A stretch of DNA of 64,000 bases from Bacteroides bouchesdurhonensis (GCF_900155865.1 NZ_LT707006.1:1631685-1695684); one strand, 5' to 3'; shown: positions 37,513 through 46,880, counted from the first letter of the stretch. Notes: a model not told the origin generated them from the letters alone. Numbers and translations: made by a program.

Positions 37513-39171
37513 ATGAAAAGATATATATTTATTTTAACCGGTTGCCTGTGGCTCGCTACTTCTTGTAGTGACTTTCTTGAGCTGAATGAATCTCAGTATC
37601 ATACAGTAGAATATCAGTTCTCAACTTTCGGGGATGTGAAAAAAGTGGCGACGAATGTGTATGGATATGTTCAAGATGGGTTGGCTGACGTGGGAAACAC
37701 TATGAGAGATGCGGCCACAGACGATGCTGTCTATGCTTGGGAAGTAAACAGTTTGAAAACATATTATGACGGTAGTTGGTCATCTATAAACTTGATTGAC
37801 GATCAGTGGTCTCACTATTATTCTGCAATCAGTGCGGCTAACTACTTTCTAGAGAACTGTCCATCGGATTTTCCTGCAACTATCTATCAAGAGAACTATA
37901 AGGAGAAGATGGAACAACTCAAAAACTATCCTTTGGAGATCAAAGCATTACGCGCTTACTTTCATTTTGAGTTATTAAAAAGATATCGGAATATTATAGT
38001 AGTGGATCACACCTTGTCCGTTAAAGAGGTGAACGATTTGAAACCATCTCCTTTTGACCAGGTAGTCAGTTGGATTGTTAATCAGTGCGATGAGGTCATA
38101 CCTTTGCTTCCCGTTACCTATGAAAATACAACGAAAGGAGAAATAGCACGTACCACTAAAGGAATGGCTATGGCTTTGAAAGCCAGAATTCTACTTTACG
38201 CTGCCAGTCCTTTGAACAATCCGACGGATGATAAAGCCAAATGGCTAAAAGCAGCAGAAGCCGCCAAGAACATTATTGATGCCAATATCTATCATTTGAT
38301 TAACGAAGACGTAGTGAATAATGCAGCAGCGGCAGGATTGATTTTTGGAAAGTGGAATTCGCCCAGCAACAGTTTTGAAGGGTCTAATTTCCCAATGGGA
38401 TTTGAAGGAGGTTATTCAGGAGTTTGTCCGTCGCAAAACTTAGCCGAAGCGTTCGACTTAATTGACGGAAGTCCTTTTGACTGGAATAATGAGAATCATC
38501 GCAAATTTGCGCTTGAAGTAGATAAACGTGATCCTAGGTTTCAAAAGACATTACTTTCTAACGGAGTATCTTTCAAAGGTGAAGTCATAGAAACGTTTCT
38601 GAATGGAAAGAATGGTTTGCCTATGGAAGGAGCTACTCCTACCTCTTATTATTTACGTAAGTTGCTCAGAGAAGAAACAAGTTTGATACCCGGAAGTACA
38701 ACCAGCTATCAACACATCGTTCCTTTGTTCCGGTATGAAGAGGTTTTATTGAACTATGCAGAAGCACTTTTGGAAGCAGAAAAAAATCCTACTTATAAAG
38801 GAAAGCAGGGAGAGGTGGATTATCAATTATCTCCGTTAGAAGCTGTCAATCAGGTGAGAAATCGGGTAGGAATGCCTGGATTGCCGGATAATTTGGATTA
38901 TATATCGTTCCAGAAACGTCTGAGAAACGAACGTCGTGTGGAACTGGCATTCGAAGGACACCGTTTCTGGGATATTCGCCGATGGAAAATAGGGAAGGAC
39001 ACCCAAAAAGTATATGGTCTGACTCTGACGGCTAAAGGTGACGGTACATTGAATATAGAACGCACATTAGTGCATGACCGGATATGGGAGGATAAGATGT
39101 ATTATTATCCTATAGCGGATTTTGAACTCTTTAATAATAAGAATCTGACTCAGAATGATGGCTGGAAGTAA
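37513..39171 (+). CDS. SusD/RagB-family glycan-binding lipoprotein 2
   Basis: 552 aa with lipobox LATSC. Diagnostic stretches include LEIKALRAYFHFELLKRYRNIIVVD, TKGMAMALKARILLYAASPLNNPTD, FRYEEVLLNYAEALLEAEKN, AVNQVRNRVGMPGLPD and RNERRVELAFEGHRFWDIRRWKIG, followed by the C-terminal YYYPIADFELFNNKNLTQNDGWK. Typical length and complete. Forms the surface lid of SusC2. Confidence 0.95.
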   Translation: MKRYIFILTGCLWLATSCSDFLELNESQYHTVEYQFSTFGDVKKVATNVYGYVQDGLADVGNTMRDAATDDAVYAWEVNSLKTYYDGSWSSINLIDDQWSHYYSAISAANYFLENCPSDFPATIYQENYKEKMEQLKNYPLEIKALRAYFHFELLKRYRNIIVVDHTLSVKEVNDLKPSPFDQVVSWIVNQCDEVIPLLPVTYENTTKGEIARTTKGMAMALKARILLYAASPLNNPTDDKAKWLKAAEAAKNIIDANIYHLINEDVVNNAAAAGLIFGKWNSPSNSFEGSNFPMGFEGGYSGVCPSQNLAEAFDLIDGSPFDWNNENHRKFALEVDKRDPRFQKTLLSNGVSFKGEVIETFLNGKNGLPMEGATPTSYYLRKLLREETSLIPGSTTSYQHIVPLFRYEEVLLNYAEALLEAEKNPTYKGKQGEVDYQLSPLEAVNQVRNRVGMPGLPDNLDYISFQKRLRNERRVELAFEGHRFWDIRRWKIGKDTQKVYGLTLTAKGDGTLNIERTLVHDRIWEDKMYYYPIADFELFNNKNLTQNDGWK

Positions 39172-39205
39172 CACCGTCAGGATAACCTGTTTAAAATGTA
39201 GAACG

Positions 39206-41455
39206 ATGAAAAATAGTATTTTATTAGTTTATTTCCTTTTTCTGGTATTTGCTTCAGCTTCCTGTAAAGAGGATGATACAATGACAGTAAATGCGCGGTT
39301 TGACGAACAGACGGGGTATGTTCCGCAAGAGTTATCTTCCTGGGCTCATGCTATGTTTATTTTTGATAATCACTCCTGCACCGGATTAGAGATGGCTCCC
39401 GATAAGGCTTCTTTGAAGGATATGCCGATTGAGGCGGGTAACAGGGCTACCGTAATTGCTTATGAAAGTGATAAGAACCTGAACTTCGGAAAAGTCGGGT
39501 CCGGTGGTGCTTCTACCGACTATTATGTATCATTGAAAGATATCAATGGAAATATTCCGCAGATATGGATGGAACATATTCCTTTGAATCAGGTTGCCAA
39601 CGGTTTTGCCATGAAGCCACTTACCTCTATGATAACTGTGAATCTGCTAAATGCTCCGGAAACGTTCGAACAGATCTCGTTTTCTTTGCCGGGTATGACG
39701 GACGCATTGTATTTGTCGTCGGGGAAGGTTGAGGCATTGAATACTATACAGGATAAGCAAATCACTATAAAAAGTGGAGAGTCGGGTATCAAAAAGGCCG
39801 TTTTCCCGATGTTGAAGACGGACGGGAGCTGGGTACTTACTTACAAACTGAAATTGCAGGATACCACATTAGAAGGTACTCTTGAAGTTTCTAAAGGAAT
39901 CAAGGCGGGGCAGACACTGGAGTTAAATGTTGATTTCTCCAAATATCTTTCGGAAAGTTTGTACACGCTGGCATACCGATATACGGCTTATCATGCAGAT
40001 CTTTGGACTGAACAGAAAGAAGAGTTTTTCAGGCTGTGGCCGGGTGATGACGCATTCAAGGATAAGAACAAATATTATAATGTGTATGTATTGCAGGACA
40101 AACGTTGGAAAACGGTAGACGTACGTAATACATTATGTTCGGACGGCCCGAGACATCATGCTGAGATCTGGAACGACTGGGATAATTCCAAGATGCTTCG
40201 TGATACGATGTGCTATGCCAATTTTATCGATGAGTTTAAAGGTCCGGTGAAGATACGAGTAGAAAAACGTACAGGCGGTAAATTCAGTAGCTTTCAGGTA
40301 CGTCCGAGTTCGTATGCCATTCAGCCCGTAGAATGTGCAAAGAACACCATCGAGTTTACGTTGCCCGATTGGGAATCGAGAAAAGTTTCTGTTGAGTTTG
40401 ATGGAGACAGATATCATAATTTGTTCTTGTTTCCTAACCGTCCCGATACCAACAAACCGGATGTTACAGCCTCTAACGTAAAATATTACGGTCCAGGAGA
40501 ACATCATACCGGACCTATCACTTTACTTGAGAATGAGACACTTTATATAGACGAAGGTGCTACTCTTTATACCGAGAAACTGTTTGTCAGAGGTAACAAC
40601 GTAACCATTACGGGTAGAGGTATACTTTCGGGCGAAAAGAATCGCCACTGGGGGGAGGATTATGCCAATGGGGATATCTTGATGTCCGTACAGGGGCAAG
40701 GGGTAGGACTGAAGAACTTCACTTTGTCCGGCATTACGATCATTGATTCGCCAAGTTGGGCTGTAGCTATTTGGAATACAGATAATGTGATGATTGATAA
40801 TATCAATCTTATTTGCTGGATTCTCAATGGCGATGGAATTGATCTTTGTAGTGTGGTGGGTGCTACAGTCAAAGACTCGTTCATACGTACGTACGATGAC
40901 TGCATTACCTTGAAGGTCCGCTTTAACAATGATCCGGAGACAGATACTAAAGACATTTTGATACAGAAATGTATTATCTGGTGTGATTATGCCAGAGGCA
41001 TTATTGTGGGACCGGAGTGCGGTGATTGGACATGGGGTACAGGAGGTATCAATAACTGTTTGATTGAAGATTGTGTCGTACTCGAACAATCGAATGGTGA
41101 TGGTGACTTCAGGGCTGCTTTATCTGTGGTCCAGCAAGAACAGCATGGCGGTGGGGCTGCTCCGATGAGAAACATTACATTCCGCAATATCTTGATTGAT
41201 GATATTCAACCTACAGGTCGCCCTATTTGTGTGGAACAAACCCAACAGAAGAATGGATGTACGATGGAAGATATACTGTTCCAGAATATTACGATCAGAG
41301 ATAAGTCCGATGGTAGATATAAGTCTACTGTGGTGACCAACAATAGTTGGATATCCAGACTCACCTTTGATAATGTCACTTATAATGGAGTGAAAATATT
41401 GGGAGAAGGTGATCGGCTACATATTTCAGGTAATGCGGAAGTGTTTTATAAATAA
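39206..41455 (+). CDS. Parallel beta-helix glycoside hydrolase (GH28/GH49-like) with fimbrillin-like N-terminus
   Basis: 749 aa lipoprotein from the ATG at 39206 (lipobox ASASC); the upstream frame overlapping susD2 lacks a signal. Residues ~25-260 look like a Mfa/fimbrillin-type domain (GNRATVIAYES, MKPLTSMITVNLLNAPETFEQISFSLPG, GQTLELNVDFSKYL). A beta-sandwich (~290-420) and a right-handed beta-helix follow, entered by NVKYYGPGEHHTGPITL as in GH49-like enzymes. Candidate catalytic acids are Asp543 and Asp546 in NGDGIDLC and Asp564-Asp565 in TYDDCITLK, the clan GH-N arrangement. It probably cleaves an internal or terminal glycosidic bond at the cell surface. The exact GH family is uncertain. 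Confidence 0.75.
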   Translation: MKNSILLVYFLFLVFASASCKEDDTMTVNARFDEQTGYVPQELSSWAHAMFIFDNHSCTGLEMAPDKASLKDMPIEAGNRATVIAYESDKNLNFGKVGSGGASTDYYVSLKDINGNIPQIWMEHIPLNQVANGFAMKPLTSMITVNLLNAPETFEQISFSLPGMTDALYLSSGKVEALNTIQDKQITIKSGESGIKKAVFPMLKTDGSWVLTYKLKLQDTTLEGTLEVSKGIKAGQTLELNVDFSKYLSESLYTLAYRYTAYHADLWTEQKEEFFRLWPGDDAFKDKNKYYNVYVLQDKRWKTVDVRNTLCSDGPRHHAEIWNDWDNSKMLRDTMCYANFIDEFKGPVKIRVEKRTGGKFSSFQVRPSSYAIQPVECAKNTIEFTLPDWESRKVSVEFDGDRYHNLFLFPNRPDTNKPDVTASNVKYYGPGEHHTGPITLLENETLYIDEGATLYTEKLFVRGNNVTITGRGILSGEKNRHWGEDYANGDILMSVQGQGVGLKNFTLSGITIIDSPSWAVAIWNTDNVMIDNINLICWILNGDGIDLCSVVGATVKDSFIRTYDDCITLKVRFNNDPETDTKDILIQKCIIWCDYARGIIVGPECGDWTWGTGGINNCLIEDCVVLEQSNGDGDFRAALSVVQQEQHGGGAAPMRNITFRNILIDDIQPTGRPICVEQTQQKNGCTMEDILFQNITIRDKSDGRYKSTVVTNNSWISRLTFDNVTYNGVKILGEGDRLHISGNAEVFYK

Positions 41456-41467
41456 TAGGTGAAGGTT

Positions 41468-43318
41468 ATGAATATAATATCGTCATTCCGTTTGGAAAGT
41501 AAGAAGCTTTGTGTGCTATTTGTCTTGAGTTTGTCATTATTGTTTGCTTGTGCCCCTGAGAGGGCACAGGTAAACTTGATTCCCCAACTGGTAAGTATAA
41601 AGCAGAGTAAAGGTTATTTTAAGGTAGACAGTGTGAAAGCGGCGAAAGAGGGGATCGAATCATATATTCATTGTACGATTGACTCTGCTTTGAAGGAGAT
41701 AGGAAATGAAGGATACCTATTATCTGTAACTCCTGAAAGAATAGAATTGTCAGCCACTACTTCCACAGGAATCTATTATGGTAAAAAGACTCTCTATCAA
41801 TTGCTGACTTCCCAAGGGATACCTTGTATGGAGATCAAAGATTATCCGCGTTTTCAATATCGTGGAATGCATCTTGATGTCTCAAGGCATTTCTTTTCCA
41901 AAGAGGAAGTCCTTAAATTACTGGATGAAATGTCTTACTATAAAATAAATACGTTTCATTTTCATCTGACGGATAATGGCGGATGGCGTATTCAAATAGA
42001 TAAATATCCGAAACTGACTTCTATGGGATCCTATCGTACAGAAAAAGATTGGTTGAAATGGTGGGATGGAGATGTCAGGGAGTTTGTGCCGGAAAACACT
42101 CTTGGTGCTTATGGTGGTTATTATACTAAAGAGGATATTCGTGATATTTTGCAATATGCGGCAGAAAGGCATATCAATGTAATTCCCGAGATAGAGTTTC
42201 CTGCTCATTCCGATGAAGTGTTTGTTGGGTATCCGGAACTTTGCTGTATGGGGAAACCTTATACTAGTGGCGAATTCTGTATTGGGAATGAAAAGACATT
42301 TACTTTTATGGAAGATGTACTTTCTGAAATAATAGAGTTGTTTCCTTCTAAATATATCCATGTTGGAGGAGATGAAGCGCGGAAGACTACATGGAAAACC
42401 TGTCCTAAATGCCAGGCTCTAATGAAAAAGATGAATATGAAGAGTCTGGATGATCTTCAATGTTATATCATTCAGAAGGCAGAAGCCTTTCTTAATTCGA
42501 AAGGCAGAACGATGATTGGCTGGGATGAAATATTAAAGAACGATTTGGACTCTTCTTCCATTGTGATGTCTTATCGTGGACAACGGGGAGCGATCATGGC
42601 AGCTAATAAAGGATTTCGAGCTGTGATGACTCCGGGAGAAGTGTTATATTTTGATTGGTATCAGGCAGAACCGCGTACTCAACCACAAGCTATGTATGGC
42701 TTTTCTCCTATAAAGAAAATGTATTCTTTCAATCCGGTTCCGATAAATGCTGTCACATCAGCAGCCAATGAGGAACTGGTACAGTCGAAACCGATTTCTT
42801 CGGATACGATGATTTATATATTTCCGGAAAATGCTCATAAGATCATTGGAGTACAAGGATCTACGTGGGCAGAATTTATACCGGACGAAGAACATCTGGA
42901 GTATATGATATTTCCCCGCTTGCTAGCTGTGGCGGAAGTGGCGTGGACATCACAGGAAAACAGGGATTGGCAGTCTTTTAAATGTCGTGTCAATACCCAT
43001 ATACCTCAATTAAAAGTAAGGGGGATACGTCCGTTTACGTTATCTGATAATGTGGAATTAACTACTCGTATTATATCTGATAGCGAGGAAGTTGAAGTAA
43101 CTTTGGACGCAGAGAAAGTTCCGGTAGAGATTCATTATACTACGGATGGTTCGGAACCTTGCATACATTCTGCTATTTATGAACAACCTTTCTCCTTGAA
43201 GAAAGAGGCTATGGTGAAAGCTGCGATTTTTAAAGGGATTGAGAGACAGGGAAAAGTATTAAAGAAACATGTCAGTCTGTCGGAAGAAATAAAGAACTAT
43301 TATGAGTATAGTGATTAG
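41468..43318 (+). CDS. GH20 beta-N-acetylhexosaminidase lipoprotein
   Basis: 616 aa. I use the ATG at 41468; a GTG at 41459 is possible. Lipobox LLFAC. The GH20b-like N-terminal domain (~40-135) precedes the catalytic barrel: YRGMHLDVSRHFF, HFHLTDNGGWRIQI, VIPEIEFPAHS and the catalytic Asp302-Glu303 pair in IHVGGDEARKTTW, followed by GWDEIL and GVQGSTWAEF. A small C-terminal chitobiase-type beta domain (VEIHYTTDGSEP) is present. Releases terminal GlcNAc or GalNAc by substrate-assisted catalysis. Last gene of the PUL, and the strongest clue that its substrate contains N-acetylhexosamine. Confidence 0.95.
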   Translation: MNIISSFRLESKKLCVLFVLSLSLLFACAPERAQVNLIPQLVSIKQSKGYFKVDSVKAAKEGIESYIHCTIDSALKEIGNEGYLLSVTPERIELSATTSTGIYYGKKTLYQLLTSQGIPCMEIKDYPRFQYRGMHLDVSRHFFSKEEVLKLLDEMSYYKINTFHFHLTDNGGWRIQIDKYPKLTSMGSYRTEKDWLKWWDGDVREFVPENTLGAYGGYYTKEDIRDILQYAAERHINVIPEIEFPAHSDEVFVGYPELCCMGKPYTSGEFCIGNEKTFTFMEDVLSEIIELFPSKYIHVGGDEARKTTWKTCPKCQALMKKMNMKSLDDLQCYIIQKAEAFLNSKGRTMIGWDEILKNDLDSSSIVMSYRGQRGAIMAANKGFRAVMTPGEVLYFDWYQAEPRTQPQAMYGFSPIKKMYSFNPVPINAVTSAANEELVQSKPISSDTMIYIFPENAHKIIGVQGSTWAEFIPDEEHLEYMIFPRLLAVAEVAWTSQENRDWQSFKCRVNTHIPQLKVRGIRPFTLSDNVELTTRIISDSEEVEVTLDAEKVPVEIHYTTDGSEPCIHSAIYEQPFSLKKEAMVKAAIFKGIERQGKVLKKHVSLSEEIKNYYEYSD

Positions 43319-43473
43319 CTCCCGAATGCTTCTTTATCACTCATACGATTGGGCTTGTAACGATGTGTACGTTTCTTATCTCCAATCATGTGTTTTTCCT
43401 GATGGGATGTAATTTTTTTGCAGAAATCATCTACTATACAATAAATTTCCATAACTTTAGGCTCTGTAAACAT
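43315..43473 (-). pseudogene. Truncated IS982-type transposase, relic 1
   Basis: 52 codons starting MFTEPKVMEIYCIVDDFCKK and ending in a stop that overlaps the GH20 stop codon. It corresponds to the first fifth of an IS982-family transposase (compare relics 2 and 3: MFAEDKVTDIYCRTDNFCK and MFTENKITDIYCRTDTLYK). The catalytic domain is gone. The start codon lies inside a long hairpin (43469-43536). Confidence 0.7.
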
Positions 43474-43536
43474 AGTGATAATTGTTTAAATGTTATGGTT
43501 TCGCACTATAACATTTAAGACTTTTATTACTATGTT
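43469..43536. repeat. IS982-relic start-codon hairpin, copy 1
   Basis: Imperfect inverted repeat of about 30 bp per arm (43469-43498 and 43506-43536; outer AACATAGT, inner TTAAATGTTAT). The transposase ATG lies in one arm. Related hairpins occur at 49578-49625 and 53166-53233. Confidence 0.65.
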
Positions 43537-43594
43537 CTTAATAATCAGATGAATATTTATTTGCTTATATCTAATTCACGTTATATTAGTTATT

Positions 43595-43774
43595 ATGAAT
43601 AAAAATACAGTTTTCAAGGTGTGCTTGTTTTTAACTCCTATCCTTTTCTTTTTGCTATATTACTTGATTTTTGATAATAGTGCGGAAGCACTAAAGAATA
43701 GGGTAATAGGAGCTTTTTTTTCTGGTTATGGATTGAGTATAGGCTTATGGTTACTTTACAGAAAACGGTGTTAG
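43595..43774 (+). CDS. Small two-helix membrane protein (59 aa)
   Basis: Starts MNKNTVFKVCLFLTPILFFL, with one membrane helix, a short charged loop (DNSAEALKNRV), a second helix (IGAFFSGYGLSIGLWLLY) and the basic tail RKRC. Composition and a clear start and stop suggest a real gene, but I do not recognise the family. It lies alone between IS relic 1 and the convergent cupin gene. Confidence 0.45.
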   Translation: MNKNTVFKVCLFLTPILFFLLYYLIFDNSAEALKNRVIGAFFSGYGLSIGLWLLYRKRC

Positions 43775-43813
43775 AGTGGCTCTCAATATTATTTTTAGAT
43801 AATACTGCTTAAA

Positions 43814-44311
43814 TTACTTTCTTGTCAATTCCATTATTTCTTTTTTGTAATCAGGATATTCGGAAAGTAATAAGTCTCTATTTGCCAACTCAAAGTCTTC
43901 AAATTCGAATCCCGGTGCTACGGCACAACTAACCAAGGCAAACGTACTTGGCTCTTTCAATCGGGCAGCAAACCAAACTCCCGGTTCTATTGTCACTTGC
44001 AATACTCCACTGTTCTGATCAGATAATTCCCGACACACTAATAACCCTTTCTCAAAGGAATATATCAATAAAGGTGCACCTTTATGAAAGAACCAACTCT
44101 CAGGTGACTTGATCCGATGAAAAGCTGAGAAATCATTTTTCTCTAACAAATAATGAATAGTTGTCATGACTCGTCGCCTAGCTTCCCATCCTTCCATTGA
44201 TGTCCATTCCTCTGCCCGATAGACCTCTCGGTAGTAACCGCCTTCCGGATGAGGTGTCATTTTCAGATGAGTAATCCAATATGCGGCGTGTTGTTCTTCA
44301 TTGTTCTTCAT
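43814..44311 (-). CDS. Cupin protein of the DUF985 family
   Basis: 165 aa single-domain cupin. The family pattern is clear: LKMTPHPEGGYYREVYRA, TTIHYLLEKNDFSAFHRIKSPESWFFHKGAPL, VTIEPGVWFAARL, FALVSCAVAPGFEFEDFELA. Several His residues (H17-P-E-G, FHRI, WFFHKG) could bind a metal. Some relatives resemble sugar epimerases, but the reaction is unknown. A -7 box TACATTTG lies at 44334-44341 on the minus strand. Confidence 0.88.
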   Translation of the reverse strand: MKNNEEQHAAYWITHLKMTPHPEGGYYREVYRAEEWTSMEGWEARRRVMTTIHYLLEKNDFSAFHRIKSPESWFFHKGAPLLIYSFEKGLLVCRELSDQNSGVLQVTIEPGVWFAARLKEPSTFALVSCAVAPGFEFEDFELANRDLLLSEYPDYKKEIMELTRK

Positions 44312-44333
44312 AATGTTTTATATGTCTGGTTTA

Positions 44334-44341
44334 CAAATGTA
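44334..44341 (-). promoter_or_regulatory. -7 box of the DUF985 cupin gene
   Basis: Minus strand TACATTTG, matching TAnnTTTG, 23 bases before the start codon. No clear -33 box. Confidence 0.4.
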
Positions 44342-44411
44342 TATACTATTTTTCTAATCTTATTTTAATTATTTGTATGCATACAATAGAAAAAAGACGT
44401 TTTTCTCTATC

Positions 44412-44470
44412 AACCTATCACCATACTTCTGCATCCCTTTATTCATCGGGTTTACAAGAGGTGATAGGTT
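44412..44470. repeat. Inverted repeat after the HU-like gene
   Basis: AACCTATCACC (44412-44422) and its perfect complement GGTGATAGGTT (44460-44470) around a 37-base loop; further CTATCAC direct copies follow at 44481 and 44493 and CCTATCACC again at 44499-44507, across the gene end. Could be the terminator of the HU-like gene or a protein-binding cluster. Confidence 0.4.
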
Positions 44471-44495
44471 GTAAAGTAATCTATCACTTCCTCTA

Positions 44496-45143
44496 TCACC
44501 TATCACCACTATCTTGTTGATTCCTTTTTATATAAACTCTGTGCGATCCTATCCCGTCAATTCCTATTCCGGATTCCGGTTGATGTGCCCATTGTCTCAA
44601 TTCATTGGTAGCTGCGGTCTGTAATAAACCGGTTATCCTTCGGTATTCCCGAACTGTTAGGAAAGGATGATTGTCGAGATATTTTAAGGCTAATGCTAGT
44701 CGTTGTTCCGTGGTGTACTTTTGTGACGAACTTTGTCTTTTCCATGGTGCTCTCTCCAGATGACATCTTGAATTGATGTTTCTTATCATCGTTCTATCTA
44801 CCCGGAAGTTCACCTTTCCCACTACAATACTTTGCGCGTTACGATGTTTACCTCCCTCTTCTGCATCTTCTCTCTCTTTGCCTTCGCATAAAGCGAGGGA
44901 CGGAGTGAATGTTCCTATTCCATCTATTTTCACAGAATATCCATTTGCCATTAGATATGCCATTTCTATAGATGCCTGAAGAAATATTCCTTCAATATCC
45001 CCTGCACTGAATCCACTCACATCCTCAATTCTCTTTGCCAATTCTTTGGTGCTCATTTTCTCGATCCGTGCAAACTTCGGATAGGTCACTTTTTTGCCCT
45101 TTTTGTGTATGTCGGGCATCTCTTCCATAATGTATCGTGCCAT
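44496..45143 (-). CDS. HU-like DNA-binding protein with C-terminal extension
   Basis: 215 aa. Residues ~1-125 have the Bacteroidetes HU/IHF-like form (MARYIMEEMPDIHKKGKKVTYPK, STKELAKRIEDVSGFSAGDIEGIFLQASIEMAYLMANGYSVKIDGIGTFTPSL). The C-terminal ~75 residues (YTTEQRLALALKYLDNHPFLTVREYRRITGLLQTAATNELRQW) resemble a winged helix, giving a two-module DNA-binding protein. It lies in an IS-rich island, and its upstream region holds five 22-bp repeats and nested palindromes that it might bind. Autoregulation is a guess from position. Confidence 0.75.
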   Translation of the reverse strand: MARYIMEEMPDIHKKGKKVTYPKFARIEKMSTKELAKRIEDVSGFSAGDIEGIFLQASIEMAYLMANGYSVKIDGIGTFTPSLALCEGKEREDAEEGGKHRNAQSIVVGKVNFRVDRTMIRNINSRCHLERAPWKRQSSSQKYTTEQRLALALKYLDNHPFLTVREYRRITGLLQTAATNELRQWAHQPESGIGIDGIGSHRVYIKRNQQDSGDR

Positions 45144-45165
45144 ACTCTTTCTTTCTTTCTTAAAG

Positions 45166-45275
45166 TATTAATAGATATTTCCTGTTGTATTAATGAAAAA
45201 CTTCCTCTTATCTAATAGCAAACTTCCTCTCATTTAATAGTAAAGTTTTTCTCTATTAAATATAAACTATAAACG
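45166..45275. repeat. Five degenerate 22-bp tandem repeats upstream of the HU-like gene
   Basis: Units start at 45166, 45188, 45210, 45232 and 45254. Each begins with a TATTAAT-type core, and units 2-4 share AAACTTCCTCT or AAAGTTTTTCT in their second half. The array begins 23 bases upstream of the start codon. The same core and period occur at 305-370. Confidence 0.55.
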
Positions 45276-45354
45276 CAAGTTTTGTTTGTATAAACTCAAC
45301 TTGCGTTTATATAAATGAAACTTGCATTTGTACAAACAAAACTTTCGTTTATAG
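45267..45354. repeat. Nested, mutually exclusive palindromes
   Basis: Outer arms 45267-45290 and 45331-45354 pair over 24 bp with one mismatch. The left arm can instead pair with 45298-45310 through the perfect 13-bp ATAAACGCAAGTT / AACTTGCGTTTAT. Two alternative folds therefore compete for one arm. The remaining sequence to 45523 contains further AAGTTTTCT-like copies but no gene. Confidence 0.55.
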
Positions 45355-45523
45355 ATTGATAATAGGCAAAGATAAGTTTTCTATTTGGGAAAAAAAAGTT
45401 TTCTGACGGAGAAGAATAACTTTTCTATTAATAGATAACATACTAACAAGTATGATTCTGATTAATAATGCAATAGGAATGTCGATACTAATTGTAGAAC
45501 GGCACACACTACTATGAGGGATT

Positions 45524-46693
45524 CTATCGTTTTTTCTTGAAAGTACACTTTACCAGTAATGGATTTGACTCCTCTGTAATATTATGATTAATCAACATTT
45601 TAGAAAACTCGTTGTTATCTTTACACATTTCAATAAATTGCTCTGGTGAAATGAGAAAATAAAGAGCAGCTTCGTCCATAGCGAAAAGTGTATTCAAATT
45701 ATCAACATTAATCTGAGATAAAGAATTGATATCATCTTCTAAAATATTGCCTATATGATTAACATCGTTTGGTATGGCATGAATACTCCAAAAGCATTTT
45801 TTATCTAAAAAGAAAGATAACAAGATATGCTCTTTATTCAATGAGAAGTTATTAACAAAATAAATATATTCCCGCTTATTAGCTTCTATGGAGAATTCCA
45901 TTATGTCAGACAACTTATGCTTATAAAACTCTTCAGGAACAGCATGTTTACCAAAGTCAAGTATATAGGTGTTTTGTGTAGATAATTTATTGTTTGTAAA
46001 ATAAATATTCTGAGAAGTACATGAGAAGAAAAAGACTCCTTCTTCTCTATTGACAAAATTATTACCTTCAACGACAAAGAAGAAATTAGAAAGATCTGAA
46101 TCGATAGGAAAATGTTCGTTTATGATCTCTCCCTTTGTTGCATCGAAATGTATAACTTTAGATGTTGTTTTGTCAGAGACTAAATTATTATTATAAAACC
46201 AGTAGTCTGATTCACCTCTTTGGGTAAATGAGAAAGACATGAATGGCAAGGATAATGAACTTTTATATTGGCCATTCAGGTCATATTTCTTAATTTTCTT
46301 TCCATTCATATCCAATAATTCAATAACTCCCGTCTTTTGGTCTATGTAGGTGTCATATAACGATTGGTAATCTTCCGGACCATTTCCTAATTTGGATAAC
46401 TGAAGTTCAGTATGACCATTCTGCATATTGAATAAGTAAGTGATTTATCACTTAACAAACAAACCTTATTATCAAATATTCACAAACGTTCCACTATTCC
46501 AACTAATGAGGAATCTGTCGTTTCCAGAGGTATGTATTCTACCTGTTCAAAGATTTTTGGAAAAGTGTAATTTTGATGATTTAGCAACCTCTATCTTAAT
46601 TGTTTTTTCACTCAAATCTTGTTCTTTCTTAGATGAATAACATGAGGAAAGAAAAAATGTGATACATAATATCTCAAATAGATGTAATTTCAT
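45524..46693 (-). pseudogene. Decayed 6-bladed beta-propeller lipoprotein gene
   Basis: The original gene began at 46693 with a lipoprotein signal (MKLHLFEILCITFFLSSC). After about 47 codons the frame is lost at a run of five A's (ending HFSKNL stop). In the next frame it continues as KIFEQVEYIPLETTDSSLVGIVERL, reaches an in-frame TGA, resumes as IFDNKVCLLSDKSLT and needs a second shift to join FNMQNGHTELQLSKLG. The remaining 300 codons (ATG 46426 to 45524) are open and contain the typical propeller segments GNGPEDYQSL, YDLNGQYKSSL and DEAALYFLISPEQF. So two frameshifts and one stop inactivate it. Homologues are surface or periplasmic lipoproteins often found next to NVEALA peptides. Confidence 0.75.
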
Positions 46694-46880
46694 ATTATTA
46701 GAATTAGTCCTTGTTTAAAAATCAAGTTTAAACTAAAAAGAGTGTTTTTCTATTCTGAAAGAAATGATTATTTTGAGTTACCAAGCTTAAAATAATAATG
46801 TATTCAACGGATCTAGAAGAAATACATTGGCAAGTTATCAAGAATATATTGAACTTGCAAGAAAGGAAACGAAAATATGA

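Noticed and set aside
40523..41089. 188-codon minus-strand frame opposite the beta-helix glycosidase
   Set aside because: Antisense shadow of a conserved coding region; composition not protein-like.
45166..45275. Regular 22-bp repeats as a CRISPR array
   Set aside because: The repeats are contiguous and degenerate with no unique spacers, and no cas genes are nearby.
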